DNA of 64,000 bases from Azospirillum sp051124815 (GCF_051124815.1 NZ_CP118485.1:2294001-2358000), one strand, 5' to 3'; shown: positions 50,923-61,805, numbered from the stretch's first letter. Numbers and translations: made by a program. Notes: generated by a model from the letters alone, not told the origin.

Positions 50923-51365
50923 GGACGCTCCTCCTCATCCCGGGCGTCGTCACCGGCGTCATCCAGCGGCACGCCATAGATTTCCAGCCGGTGGCCGACA
51001 ATCTTGTAGCCGAGTTCGTGAGCGATCCGTTCCTTCATCGCCTCCAGCTCCGGGCTGGCGAATTCGATGATCCGGCCGGTGCGGGTGTCGATCAGGTGAT
51101 GGTGGTGGTCGGCCGTCGCCTCTTCGTAGCGTGCGCGCCCGTCGCCCAGATCGACGCGCTCGATCACCTGCGCGTCCTCCAGCAGCCGCATGGTGCGGTA
51201 GACGGTGGCGATGGAGATGCGCGGGTCGATCTGCACGGCGCGGCGATGCACCTCCTCGACGTCGGGATGGTCGTCCGCCTCCGACAACACCTGCGAGATG
51301 ACCCGGCGCTGCCCGGTCATCTTCAGCCCCTTTTCCATGCACAATGCTTCCAGACGCGACGTCAT
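50919..51365 (-). CDS. fur: Fur-family metalloregulator
   Basis: 148 aa, ATG at 51365. Winged helix (about 12-80: KMTGQRRVISQVL, DPRISIATVYRTMRLL) and the metal-binding dimer domain with EATADHHHHLIDTRTGRIIEF (about 88-108) and the later acidic His (HELGYKIVGHRLEIYG). The C-terminal Cys pairs of classical Fur are absent, as in the alphaproteobacterial Fur/Mur group. Divergent from sodC; probably regulates iron or manganese genes and perhaps sodC. Confidence 0.9.
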   Translation of the reverse strand: MTSRLEALCMEKGLKMTGQRRVISQVLSEADDHPDVEEVHRRAVQIDPRISIATVYRTMRLLEDAQVIERVDLGDGRARYEEATADHHHHLIDTRTGRIIEFASPELEAMKERIAHELGYKIVGHRLEIYGVPLDDAGDDARDEEERP

Positions 51366-51506
51366 AACCCCAACCCTGGTCTTTGCTTGCCGAGACCCCA
51401 TCATACTGAAAACCGTTCGCAATCCCAGAGCGGTTTCGCAACGATACAGAGTCGCGAATCCGCCGGCGGCATCCCGCGCGCCGGCCAAGACGGAGGAACC
51501 ACCGGA
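51366..51506. promoter_or_regulatory. Divergent fur/sodC control region
   Basis: 141 bp. Two near-direct repeats GTTCGCAA and GTTTCGCAA (about 51414-51422 and 51433-51442), and an inverted pair AAACCG / CGGTTT across the same segment. Alphaproteobacterial Fur/Mur boxes are A/T-rich TGCAA-type repeats, so this is a possible but unproven site. Confidence 0.4.
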
Positions 51507-52070
51507 ATGTCGTGCACCCCGCCCCGCCATATGGGCTTCGCCCCGGCCCTGCTGCTCGCCGGCCTGTCCCTGGCGGCCGCCCCCGCTCTCGCCCAGCAGT
51601 CCGCTTCGGCCGCCGCCGCGCCCGCTCCGGCCGCCCAGGCCGCCATCGCCGATGCCCAGGGCAAGCCGCTGGGCACCGTCACCTTCACCAAGTTCCCGCA
51701 CGGCATCCTGGTGCATGGCCAGCTGGAAGGGCTGCCGCCGGGCTGGCACGGCATCCACATCCACGAAAACGGCGCCTGCACCCCCGATTTCAAGGCGGCC
51801 GGTGGCCATTTCGCCGCCCAGGGCTCCAAGCACGGCCTTGAGGCCGAACACATGCATTACGGCGAGCTTCCCAACATCTGGGCCAACGAGGCCGGCAAGG
51901 CCGGGTTCGAGGCGATCACCCACATGGTGACCCTGACCGACGGCGCCGATGGCCTGTTCAAGCAGGGCGGCACCTCGATCATCATCCACGCCCAGCCCGA
52001 CGATTACCTCAGCCAGCCGGCCGGCAATTCCGGCGACCGCCTCGCCTGCGGCGTCATCAAGAAGCCGTAA
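51507..52070 (+). CDS. sodC: Cu/Zn superoxide dismutase, periplasmic
   Basis: 187 aa; ATG at 51507 after CGGAGGA. Signal peptide (core ALLLAGLSLAAAPALAQ). Metal ligands visible: H84 and H86 (GIHIHENG), bridging H101 (GGHF), H109 (SKHG), H117, and H161 (IIIHA). The zinc-ligand Asp of HxGDLPN is Glu here (HYGELPN, E120). Disulfide Cys C91 and C181, and the active-site Arg in GDRLACG. Converts superoxide to peroxide and O2 in the periplasm. Divergent from fur. Confidence 0.93.
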   Translation: MSCTPPRHMGFAPALLLAGLSLAAAPALAQQSASAAAAPAPAAQAAIADAQGKPLGTVTFTKFPHGILVHGQLEGLPPGWHGIHIHENGACTPDFKAAGGHFAAQGSKHGLEAEHMHYGELPNIWANEAGKAGFEAITHMVTLTDGADGLFKQGGTSIIIHAQPDDYLSQPAGNSGDRLACGVIKKP

Positions 52071-52390
52071 GCATCGGCAGACGGCACCGGGGCGCGACCA
52101 TATGCCGCAAGACCGCGGCGGCGGCCCGCGCCCCCAGCCGGCCCGTCCAGCCTCCGCTTGATCCCTCCGAATCGGCAGGCGCACCCCTGCCGCGCAACGA
52201 GTTTGCTTGCCAAATCAAGCCACCGGCCCTATCTGTCCGGGGTCGGACGGCGCCCGGCGCCGCGCAAATCCGCGCAGGCACCTGATCGCCCGCCGCCCGA
52301 CGGCTCCGCGCCAACCCGCCGCGGAGCGCGCAAGCCCGGCCGCTCCCTCCTGGCGCGGCCCCCATTCTGGTGACCAGGACCATCGCTTCC

Positions 52391-53896
52391 ATGACCGAAT
52401 TTTCCGGCCTCGGCCTGATCGAGCCTCTTCTGCGCGCCGTCGCGGAGGAGGGATACTCCACGGCCACGCCGATCCAGGCCGGCGCCATCCCGCTTCTGCT
52501 GGCCGGCCGCGACGTGCTGGGCCTCGCCCAGACCGGCACCGGCAAGACCGCCGCCTTCACCCTGCCGATCCTGCAGCGGCTGTTCCAGAACAAGAAGCGC
52601 GTGGCCGCCAAGTCGCCGCGCGCCCTGATCCTGACCCCGACGCGTGAGCTGGCGCTGCAGATCGGCGACAGCTTCACCACCTACGGCCGCCATCTGCCGA
52701 TCCGCCGCACCGTCATCCATGGCGGCGTCGGCCAGAGCCCGCAGGTCGCCGCCATCGCCCGCGGGACGGAGGTGCTGATCGCCACCCCCGGCCGCCTGCT
52801 CGACCTGATGGCGCAGAACCACGTCAATCTCGGCGGCATCGAGCTGTTCGTGCTGGACGAGGCCGACCGCATGCTCGACATGGGCTTCATCCGCGACGTG
52901 CGGAAGGTGGTGGCGGTGCTGCCGAAGGAACGGCAGACCCTGCTGTTCTCCGCGACCATGCCCGATGCGGTGGTGGACCTTGCCAACAGCATCCTGACCG
53001 ATGCCGAGCGCATCGAGGTGACGCCGCAGTCGACCACGGTGGAGCGCATCAACCAGCGCGTCCTGTTCGTCGAGCGCAGCGACAAGCGCCGCCTGCTGGC
53101 CGACCTGCTGGAAGACAGCGCGATGGCCCGGACCATCGTCTTCGCCCGCACCAAGCATGGCGCCGACCGCATCGCCGACCACCTGAAGAAGGCCGGCATC
53201 GCCGCCGACGCCATCCATGGCGACAAGTCGCAGTCGGCCCGCGTCCGTGCGCTGGAAAGCTTCCGCGCCGGCGAACTGCGGGCGCTGGTGGCGACCGACA
53301 TCGCCGCGCGTGGCATCGACATCGACGGCATCAGCCACGTCATCAACTTCGACCTGCCGAACGAGCCGGAAAGCTACGTCCACCGCATCGGCCGGACCGC
53401 GCGCGCCGGCACCGACGGCAGCGCCGTGTCCTTCTGCGACCATGAAGAGGTCGGCTATCTGAAGGACATCGAGAAGACGATCCGCCAGCCGATCCCGTCC
53501 GACACCACCCACCCCTACCATGCGGTGGATGTGGCGCAGATCCACGCCTCCTCCAAGCCGCCGCCCCGTCCGAAGGCGCCGGGCAGCAACCGCAACCAGA
53601 ACAACCGCAACCAGCAGCAGGCCCGCCCGGCGAACGCCGCGCCGAAGGCGGCCCCGAAGGCCGCGCAGCAGCCGGGCAAGGCTCCGCAGGCTGCCAAGGC
53701 CCCGCAGAAGGCCGGCAAGCCGGCCGGCGCGCCGCGTCCGGACGCCGCCCGCAACGACCAGAACCGCCACGACCGCCGCCCGGCTCCGCATGCCGTGTCT
53801 CACGGCAACAGCCAGGGGAGCGGGAAGCAGGCGCCGCGCACCGCCGGCACCCCCGGCGGCAACACCCCGCTGCGCCGCAAGCCCAGCGCCGCCTGA
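52391..53896 (+). CDS. rhlE: DEAD-box RNA helicase, RhlE-type
   Basis: 501 aa from ATG 52391; a GTG seven codons upstream is possible. Q motif (TPIQA), Walker A AQTGTGKT (46-53), PTRELA, TPGR, DEAD (156-159), SAT (187-189) and HRIGRTAR (331-338). The C-terminal 115 residues are Asn/Gln/Pro/Lys/Ala-rich and disordered, with RNA-binding character. Remodels RNA, probably in ribosome assembly or decay. A bidirectional terminator follows. Confidence 0.93.
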   Translation: MTEFSGLGLIEPLLRAVAEEGYSTATPIQAGAIPLLLAGRDVLGLAQTGTGKTAAFTLPILQRLFQNKKRVAAKSPRALILTPTRELALQIGDSFTTYGRHLPIRRTVIHGGVGQSPQVAAIARGTEVLIATPGRLLDLMAQNHVNLGGIELFVLDEADRMLDMGFIRDVRKVVAVLPKERQTLLFSATMPDAVVDLANSILTDAERIEVTPQSTTVERINQRVLFVERSDKRRLLADLLEDSAMARTIVFARTKHGADRIADHLKKAGIAADAIHGDKSQSARVRALESFRAGELRALVATDIAARGIDIDGISHVINFDLPNEPESYVHRIGRTARAGTDGSAVSFCDHEEVGYLKDIEKTIRQPIPSDTTHPYHAVDVAQIHASSKPPPRPKAPGSNRNQNNRNQQQARPANAAPKAAPKAAQQPGKAPQAAKAPQKAGKPAGAPRPDAARNDQNRHDRRPAPHAVSHGNSQGSGKQAPRTAGTPGGNTPLRRKPSAA

Positions 53897-53915
53897 TCCT
53901 GCAGTTCCCACCATG

Positions 53916-53951
53916 AAAAAGGCCCCGTCTCTCGCGAGACGGGGCCTTTTT
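53916..53951. terminator. Bidirectional terminator rhlE / GST
   Basis: AAAAAGGCCCCGTCTC and GAGACGGGGCCTTTTT form a 16-bp perfect stem with a TCGC loop; A- and T-runs on both sides let it serve the convergent genes. Confidence 0.9.
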
Positions 53952-53970
53952 CAGTCAATCCGGCCGACCG

Positions 53971-54585
53971 TCAGCCCTGGGCTTCGGCAGCATGGGCCGC
54001 CTGCACCGCCGGACGGGCGGCCACGCGCTCGGCGAAGGCCACAAGATTCGGCCAGGGCGCCAGGTCGAAGCCGATGCGCGGCAGCCAGCTCAGCACCGTG
54101 TAGGCATAAGCGTCGGCGACGGTGAAGACCTCGCCGGTCAGATAGGCCTTGCCCTCCAGCTGCTGGTTCAGCACCGACAACTTGGCGCCCAGCACCTTGG
54201 CGGCGAAGCCCTTGTACGTCTCCGACACGACGTCCTTCAGCATCGGGAACAGCGGGACGACGCCCTTGTGCAGCTCCGAGGCGATGAAGTTCAGCAGTTC
54301 CTGCACGCGGTAGCGCTCCATCGTGCCGGCCGCCGGGATCAGGCCGCTGTCCGGCGCCTTGTCGGCAACGTACTGGACGATGACCGCGCATTCGGTCAGG
54401 ATCCCGCCCTCATCGAGCGCCAGGGTCGGCACCTGCCCCTTCGGGTTCACTGCACGGAAATCGCTGCCGTCGGGCAGCGTCTTGGCCGCCAGATCGACCT
54501 TGACCAGATCGAAGGGCAGCCCGGCCTCGCGCAGGACGATGTGCGGCGACAGCGAGCAGGCGCCGGGCTTGTAATAGAGCTTCAT
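53971..54585 (-). CDS. Glutathione S-transferase, beta class
   Basis: 204 aa. C10 (YKPGACSLSPHI) and H106 (FIASELHKG) are the beta-class catalytic pair, with NPKGQVPTL and LTECAVIVQYVAD for glutathione binding. Cytosolic detoxification or thiol-disulfide exchange. Transcribed alone; convergent with rhlE. Confidence 0.92.
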   Translation of the reverse strand: MKLYYKPGACSLSPHIVLREAGLPFDLVKVDLAAKTLPDGSDFRAVNPKGQVPTLALDEGGILTECAVIVQYVADKAPDSGLIPAAGTMERYRVQELLNFIASELHKGVVPLFPMLKDVVSETYKGFAAKVLGAKLSVLNQQLEGKAYLTGEVFTVADAYAYTVLSWLPRIGFDLAPWPNLVAFAERVAARPAVQAAHAAEAQG

Positions 54586-54680
54586 GTCTCCGAAACCCTC
54601 TTTGGGTGGTTCACGCCGCCATGGCTACCCCAAAGAGACCGGCGCCGCCAGCGTCGCGGCGGGGATCGGACCGCCCGCGA

Positions 54681-55505
54681 TCAAACCGCCTGCGCCGCCA
54701 GCTTCCTGGCCTGACGGTCGATGAACCACCACGCCCCGCGCGAGGCGACGCTGCACAGCCGCGTGTGCGGCTTCAGCCCGCAGGCCTTGAACACCATGGC
54801 GATGGCGCGGTCGACATGCTTGCGGCGATAGCGGCCGAAGGCGCGGCGCTTGTAGGCCGCGTTGTAGAGCTTGTGCTCGTAGGTGGCGTCGGCCGGGGCG
54901 TTGGCGGCGTAGTAGGCATAGGCCAGCTCGTCGTCCTCGGACTCGCCGATGCGCGACAGCGCCACCTTCAGCCGCTGCACCTTGTTCAGCCCTTCGCGGT
55001 CCAGATACTTTTTGGCGTAGGTGTAGAAGATCTTGTAGTGGCGCAGTTCGTCGGCGGCGATGTTGCGGCAGATCTCCTTCAGCACCGGCTCGTCGGTCGA
55101 ATCGCCGATGGCGGCGTAGTAGGAGCTGGTGCCGGTCTCCACCATGCAGCGGGCGATCATCTCGCCGGTGCGCGAGCCGCGAACCGAGGCGTCGAGGTCG
55201 ATCGGCACGCGGTAACCGGCGCGGAAGCGCTCGACCGCCGCCCGGAAGTCGAAGGTCGGATCGACCAGCTCGGCCCAGCGGCCCAGCGCCTCGCCGTGCT
55301 GGACCTCCTCGATCGCCCAGCCGTGGGCGGCCTCCTGGAACTCCGGATCGTCCTTGAAGACGTTGCACAGATAGGCTGTGTAGTCGTCGGCGTTGAATTC
55401 CACCAGGGCCGCCGCCTTGATCAGCGGGACCAGATCGGGATCGATCTTGCCGGCGTCGAAACGGTCCCAGGGAAGCTCGTCGATTCGCCAATGCGCACGC
55501 GCCAT
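54681..55505 (-). CDS. Ferritin-like diiron-type protein
   Basis: 274 aa, ATG at 55505 (MARAHWRIDELPWDRFD). Helical; likely metal residues in LVEFNADDYTAY, IEEVQHGEALG (E-x2-H, about 69-72), CMVETGTSSYY (E) and NIAADELRHYK (E-x2-H). The start resembles that of the R2-like protein at 24704 (LPWD-FD), but the two are otherwise different. No reductase is adjacent. An oxygenase, desaturase-like or iron-handling role is possible; function unknown. Confidence 0.75.
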   Translation of the reverse strand: MARAHWRIDELPWDRFDAGKIDPDLVPLIKAAALVEFNADDYTAYLCNVFKDDPEFQEAAHGWAIEEVQHGEALGRWAELVDPTFDFRAAVERFRAGYRVPIDLDASVRGSRTGEMIARCMVETGTSSYYAAIGDSTDEPVLKEICRNIAADELRHYKIFYTYAKKYLDREGLNKVQRLKVALSRIGESEDDELAYAYYAANAPADATYEHKLYNAAYKRRAFGRYRRKHVDRAIAMVFKACGLKPHTRLCSVASRGAWWFIDRQARKLAAQAV

Positions 55506-55778
55506 GTCCGCTCTACCGCCTCTTTGTGGGCCGCGCTGCCGGTGCGGCCGGTTCATATCGGGAAAGGGTTCGCTGCTGCCGTGTCCCCGCCTTTATGCCG
55601 TCGGGTACGGCGGGGTTCACGGTTCAGGCCTTCGAATGTAATCGCTCTTTCTCGCGATGCAACCAAGTCGCAACGCGAACGGGCGGCCTGGATGCCCAAG
55701 CCGCCCGTTCGACCGAAGAGATATATGCCGTTGGCTCCGGAAACCCGCACCGACGCGAACCGGGCCGACGGCTGCCGC

Positions 55779-56195
55779 TCAGTGAGCGGAGGACTGGGTC
55801 AGCGCGTCCAGCTTGGCGCGCGCGACGGCCAGCTTGGACTCGGCGGCGGCGCGCTCGGCGTCCGACTTGCTGTCGTCCACGTCTTCGGACAGATCCTTGA
55901 TCTGCTTCTCGACCGTGGCGCGGTCCAGGTCGGTCAGCGCCACCGCTTCCTCGGCCAGCACGGTGCAGCGGGCCTCGGTGACCTCGGCGAAGCCGCCGGC
56001 GACGAAGACGCGGTCGACCACGCGGTCGCCCTCATAGACGTCGATGACACCCGGACGCACGGTCGAGATCATCGGCGAATGACCGGCGAGCACGCCGAAA
56101 TCGCCTTCCGAACCCGGCACCACGACCATGTCCACGGGCTGCGACTTCAGCAGCTTTTCCGGCGAGACCAGCTCGAATTCGACTTTATCGGCCAT
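55779..56195 (-). CDS. atpC: ATP synthase F1 epsilon subunit
   Basis: 138 aa. N-terminal beta-sandwich (VEFELVSPEKLL... VVPGSEGDFGVLAGHSPMI) and C-terminal helical hairpin (about 88-135). Inhibits ATP hydrolysis and couples rotation. Last gene of atpHAGDC, 145 bp after atpD with a hairpin between. Confidence 0.95.
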   Translation of the reverse strand: MADKVEFELVSPEKLLKSQPVDMVVVPGSEGDFGVLAGHSPMISTVRPGVIDVYEGDRVVDRVFVAGGFAEVTEARCTVLAEEAVALTDLDRATVEKQIKDLSEDVDDSKSDAERAAAESKLAVARAKLDALTQSSAH

Positions 56196-56221
56196 GGGTT
56201 TCCTGGTGCCTCTTCATAGGA

Positions 56222-56252
56222 ACCCCCTCCCCCGCTGACGGGGGGAGGGGGT
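56222..56252. other. Strong G/C hairpin in the atpD-atpC gap
   Basis: ACCCCCTCCCCC and GGGGGGAGGGGGT around GCTGAC. No T-run follows, so it looks less like a terminator than an mRNA-processing or stability element within the operon. Confidence 0.7.
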
Positions 56253-56340
56253 GTGCTGATGTCGATTTCCGCCCGGCTTTCTCAGGCCCCGTCACGGGGA
56301 CGTCGGAGCCGGGTCGGAATGCCGCGATCCCGGATCAGGA

Positions 56341-57762
<1,422 letters not shown>

Positions 57763-57849
57763 GGAGTAAAGCTCCCTAGGAACTCGGTAAGTGTCGGTAT
57801 GCCGTCGCCGGCGCAAATAGGCTGGACGCTACGTGTCGGATGCGGCCGT

Positions 57850-58737
57850 TTAGAGGGCCTCGGCACCGGAGATGATCTCGATCAGCTCCTTGGTGATGTA
57901 GGCCTGGCGCGTCCGGTTGTAGGTGATCGTCAGCTTGTTGATCATGTCGCCGGCGTTGCGCGTCGCGTTGTCCATCGCGGTCATCCGGGCGCCCTGTTCG
58001 GACGCGGCGCTCTCCAGGAGGGCGCGGTAGATCTGGATGGACAGGTTGCGCGGCAGCAGTTCGGCGAGGATCTGCTCCTCGTCCGGCTCGAACTCGTACA
58101 TCGCCTTGGCCTCGGCGCCGGCGGCCTCGGCGGCCTCGGTGGCGACGGCGAAGGGGATGAGCTGCTGAACCGTGACGACCTGCGAGATCGCCGACTTGAA
58201 CTTGTTGAAGATGACCGAGCAGACGTCGAACTCGCCGGCGTCGAACATCGACAGCACCTTCGTCGCTACCATGTCGGCATCGCTGAAGCCGAGCCGGCGG
58301 CGGCCGACATCCTCGTAGCTCTCGACGATCAGGGAGGCGTATTCGCGCTTCAGCTGGTCGCGGGCCTTGCGGCCGACGGTCAGCAGCTTCACGGTCTTGC
58401 CCTCGCCCTGCAGGCGGGTGATCTGGCGCTTGGCCTCGCGGACGATGGAGCCGTTGAAGGCGCCGCACAGACCGCGGTCGGAGCTGATGACGACCAGCAG
58501 ATGCACCTGATCGGCGCCCGTCCCGGTCATCAGCTTCGGGCCGTTGCCGCTGTCCTGCACGTTGGCGGCCAGCGACGACAGCATGCGGCCCATACGCTCC
58601 GCGTAGGGACCGCTGGCTTCCGCCTGCTCCTGGGCGCGGCGCAGCTTGGAAGCCGCGACCATCTTCATGGCCGAGGTGATCTTGCGCGTCGACTGGACGC
58701 TCGCGATCCGGTTCTTTAGGTCCTTGAGGTTAGGCAT
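57850..58737 (-). CDS. atpG: ATP synthase F1 gamma subunit
   Basis: 295 aa. N-terminal helix KDLKNRIASVQSTRKITSAMKMVAASKLRRA and C-terminal helix ending ITKELIEIISGAEAL form the coiled-coil rotor shaft; SDRGLCGAFN is the conserved loop. Full length. Confidence 0.96.
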   Translation of the reverse strand: MPNLKDLKNRIASVQSTRKITSAMKMVAASKLRRAQEQAEASGPYAERMGRMLSSLAANVQDSGNGPKLMTGTGADQVHLLVVISSDRGLCGAFNGSIVREAKRQITRLQGEGKTVKLLTVGRKARDQLKREYASLIVESYEDVGRRRLGFSDADMVATKVLSMFDAGEFDVCSVIFNKFKSAISQVVTVQQLIPFAVATEAAEAAGAEAKAMYEFEPDEEQILAELLPRNLSIQIYRALLESAASEQGARMTAMDNATRNAGDMINKLTITYNRTRQAYITKELIEIISGAEAL

Positions 58738-58791
58738 GCCGGCCCTTCAATTCCGCTCGAGGTCATTCCGCGACCGTCTTTACAGGACGAT

Positions 58792-58814
58792 GGGGGGGGC
58801 GGTTTCCCGCCCCC
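58792..58814. other. G/C hairpin in the atpA-atpG gap
   Basis: GGGGGCGG and CCGCCCCC with a short TTTC loop, directly after the atpA stop. Like the atpD-atpC hairpin it could set subunit mRNA stability; no T-run. Confidence 0.6.
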
Positions 58815-58826
58815 GCGCGCGGTCGG

Positions 58827-60356
58827 TCAGACGAAGACCTTGGCGAAGCCGTCGAGGAAGGCCTTCAGCTTCTCTTCGGTCGCCGAGGTGATCTGCTTGT
58901 CGGTGCGGATCGCCGCCAGGATATCGGCGCCCTTGGCGCGGATTTCCGACAGGAACTTGGCCTCGAAGCGGTTCACGTCCTCGACGCGGATGGCGTCCAG
59001 GTAGCCCTTCACGCCGGCGAAGATCGAGACGACCTGCTCTTCGACGGGCAGCGGCTGGAACTGGCCCTGCTTCAGCAGCTCGGTCAGACGGGCGCCGCGG
59101 GCCAGCAGGCGCTGGGTCGAGGCGTCGAGGTCCGATGCGAACTGGGCGAAGGCGGCCATCTCGCGGTACTGCGCGAGTTCCATCTTGATGGTGCCGGCGA
59201 CCTGCTTCATCGCCTTGATCTGGGCGGCGGAGCCGACGCGGCTCACCGACAGACCGACGTTGATGGCGGGGCGGATGCCCTTATAGAACAGGCCGGTTTC
59301 CAGGAAGATCTGACCGTCGGTGATCGAGATCACGTTGGTCGGGATGTAGGCGGACACGTCGCCGGCCTGGGTCTCGATGACCGGCAGGGCGGTCAGCGAG
59401 CCGTTGCCGTGGGCGTCGCCCATCTTGGCGGCGCGCTCCAGCAGGCGGCTGTGGAGGTAGAACACGTCGCCCGGATAGGCTTCGCGGCCCGGCGGACGGC
59501 GGAGCAGCAGCGACATCTGGCGGTAGGCGACGGCCTGCTTGGACAGATCGTCGTACACGATCAGGGCGTGCATGCCGTTGTCGCGGAAATACTCGCCCAT
59601 CGTGCAGCCGGTGTACGGCGCCAGGAACTGCAGCGGAGCCGGCTCCGACGCGGTGGCGGCGACGACGATGGAGTATTCCATGGCGCCGGCGTCTTCCAGG
59701 GTCTTGACGATCTGGGCGACGGTGGAGCGCTTCTGGCCGACGGCGACGTAGATGCAGTAGAGCTTCTTGCTCTCGTCGTCGCCCTGGTTGATCGGCTTCT
59801 GGTTCAGGAAGGTGTCGATGACGACGGCGGTCTTGCCGGTCTGACGGTCACCGATGATCAGCTCGCGCTGGCCGCGCCCGATCGGAACCAGGCTGTCGAC
59901 GGCCTTCAGGCCGGTCTGCATCGGCTCGTGCACCGACTTGCGCGGGATGATGCCGGGGGCCTTGACCTCGACGCGCTTGCGCTCGACGTCGACCAGCGGA
60001 CCCTTGCCGTCGATCGGGTTGCCGAGGCCGTCGACCACGCGGCCCAGCAGGCCACGGCCGACCGGAACGTCGACGATGGTGCCGGTGCGCTTGACGGTGT
60101 CGCCTTCCTTGATGCCGCGGTCGTCGCCGAAGATCACGATACCGACATTGTCGGTCTCGAGGTTCAGCGCCATGCCCTGCAGGCCACCCGGGAACTCGAC
60201 CATTTCGCCGGCGCGGACGTTGTCCAGGCCGTGCACGCGGGCGACGCCGTCACCCACCGACAGGACCTGACCAACCTCGGCGACATCCGCCTCGGTCCCG
60301 AAATTCGCGATCTGCTGCTTGAGGATCGCAGAGATTTCTGCGGCGCGGATATCCAT
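58827..60356 (-). CDS. atpA: ATP synthase F1 alpha subunit
   Basis: 509 aa. N-terminal beta barrel, Walker A GDRQTGKT (169-176), PYTGCTMGEYFRD and RPAINVGLSVSRVGSAAQ. Non-catalytic nucleotide-binding subunit. The start overlaps the atpH stop by one base. Confidence 0.97.
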   Translation of the reverse strand: MDIRAAEISAILKQQIANFGTEADVAEVGQVLSVGDGVARVHGLDNVRAGEMVEFPGGLQGMALNLETDNVGIVIFGDDRGIKEGDTVKRTGTIVDVPVGRGLLGRVVDGLGNPIDGKGPLVDVERKRVEVKAPGIIPRKSVHEPMQTGLKAVDSLVPIGRGQRELIIGDRQTGKTAVVIDTFLNQKPINQGDDESKKLYCIYVAVGQKRSTVAQIVKTLEDAGAMEYSIVVAATASEPAPLQFLAPYTGCTMGEYFRDNGMHALIVYDDLSKQAVAYRQMSLLLRRPPGREAYPGDVFYLHSRLLERAAKMGDAHGNGSLTALPVIETQAGDVSAYIPTNVISITDGQIFLETGLFYKGIRPAINVGLSVSRVGSAAQIKAMKQVAGTIKMELAQYREMAAFAQFASDLDASTQRLLARGARLTELLKQGQFQPLPVEEQVVSIFAGVKGYLDAIRVEDVNRFEAKFLSEIRAKGADILAAIRTDKQITSATEEKLKAFLDGFAKVFV

Positions 60357-60925
60357 CAGACTGATCCCCCTGAGGCCTTCATGGCGAGTTGCAATTTGTT
60401 CAGCTTCGTGCGCACCGAGGTATCGACCATGCGCGAGCCGAACTTAACGATCATGCCGCCGATCAGCTCCGGATCGACGGAGGTGTTCACCAACACCTTG
60501 GAACCGATGGACGCCTTGAGCGCGTCGATGACGGCATTGCGCTGGGCGTCGCTCAGCGGCTGGGCCGAGGTGACCTGCGCCGTGACCTCGCCGCGGCGCC
60601 GGGCCAGTTCGGCCAGGAAGCCGTCGATCATCCCGTCGATCGAGAACAGGCGGCGGTTGGCCGCCACCAGCCCGATGAAGCGCTTGGTCAGATCGGACAC
60701 GCCGGCGCTGTCCAGGACAGCGGCCATGGCCTTGCCCTGATCGGCGCGGCTGATGACGGGGCTGCGGACGAGGCGACGGAGGTCAGCGCTCTCGGCCAGG
60801 ATCTGCTTCAGCGTGGCAAGATCGCTCGCGACCGTGTCCAACGCCTGGTTTTCGTCCGCAAGCTCGAACAGCGCGGTGGAGTAACGCGCGGCGAGTTCGG
60901 ATACGCCTGTTCCTTCGGATGCCAC
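60356..60925 (-). CDS. atpH: ATP synthase F1 delta subunit
   Basis: 189 aa, GTG start at 60925. ARYSTALFELADE at the N-terminus and the C-terminal VNTSVDPELIGGMIVKFGSRMVDTSV are OSCP/delta signatures. Links F1 to the peripheral stalk. First gene of the operon; F0 genes are absent here, as is usual in alphaproteobacteria where they form a separate operon. Confidence 0.95.
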   Translation of the reverse strand: MASEGTGVSELAARYSTALFELADENQALDTVASDLATLKQILAESADLRRLVRSPVISRADQGKAMAAVLDSAGVSDLTKRFIGLVAANRRLFSIDGMIDGFLAELARRRGEVTAQVTSAQPLSDAQRNAVIDALKASIGSKVLVNTSVDPELIGGMIVKFGSRMVDTSVRTKLNKLQLAMKASGGSV

Positions 60926-61310
60926 CTGATCCCTCGAATTGAGTTCGGTAGACGGTGAATTCGGCGGCCTTATAGGGTGTCAACCCGAGGCACAAACACC
61001 CCGGCCGCGAAAGCGAGCGGTCCAATATCACAGGAATCGCCACCACGCAACGGGGTCTGGACAATTTGGCTGCGGCGTTTTGAGCAACTGCGGAATCATT
61101 GGTCGCAACTGCGTTCGCCGAGGACTCGAGTCCCGCTCGACTGGTCATACCGGCTGTGACTTCGTTGTGGCCCTATTCGTGGTTTAATTCAAGGTTAACC
61201 AATCTGATCCACGGTCGGCCGGAACCGCGCGGGCGGCCGATCCGACCTTGGTATTGCTGTCGTTTTGCCCCGCCTCAGCCGGTCCCGAGAGACCAGAGGC
61301 CCTATCCGCC

Positions 61311-61694
61311 ATGACCATCCTGCCGACGACCGACACCCCTGCGGACAGCGACGCCGGCGCCGGCATCCGGCTGGAGGAGCGTGCGCCGAACGTCATCCAG
61401 TTCAGCCGCGCCCGCTTTACCCCGGACGATCTGGACGCCTTCGCCGCCGTGGCCGAACCGAAGATTCGGGACGGCCATTGGGTCGGCGTGCTGCGCGAGT
61501 CGGCACGCACCCACGACCGGCTTCTGGTGCTGCTGCCGGAGGTCGACCGCCCGGTCTTCCGCTTCGAACGCGACGCCAAGGGGCGCTACAGCCTGTCCTT
61601 CCACGACCGCTCGGGCTGGTACGGCATCGGGGCCGGCGACAACGCCGCCGAATGCCTGTCGATCTGGCGCCCGCGCCGCCCGCGCTCGCCCTGA
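61311..61694 (+). CDS. Small hypothetical protein
   Basis: 127 aa from ATG 61311. Alpha/beta composition with FSRARFTPDDLDAFAAVAEPK and RFERDAKGRYSLSFHDRSGWYGIGAG; no signal peptide, Cys or membrane segment. Family not recognised. Stands alone between the atp operon and a convergent gene. Confidence 0.65.
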   Translation: MTILPTTDTPADSDAGAGIRLEERAPNVIQFSRARFTPDDLDAFAAVAEPKIRDGHWVGVLRESARTHDRLLVLLPEVDRPVFRFERDAKGRYSLSFHDRSGWYGIGAGDNAAECLSIWRPRRPRSP

Positions 61695-61805
61695 CCTCTT
61701 TTTGGATTTGGCCCCTCGGATTTGGTCCCAGGATTTGGCCGCGGTAATTTTCACCATGTAAAAAAGCGACCTGCGGCATCCTGCCGCAGCGGTTTCATAA
61801 AAGCC

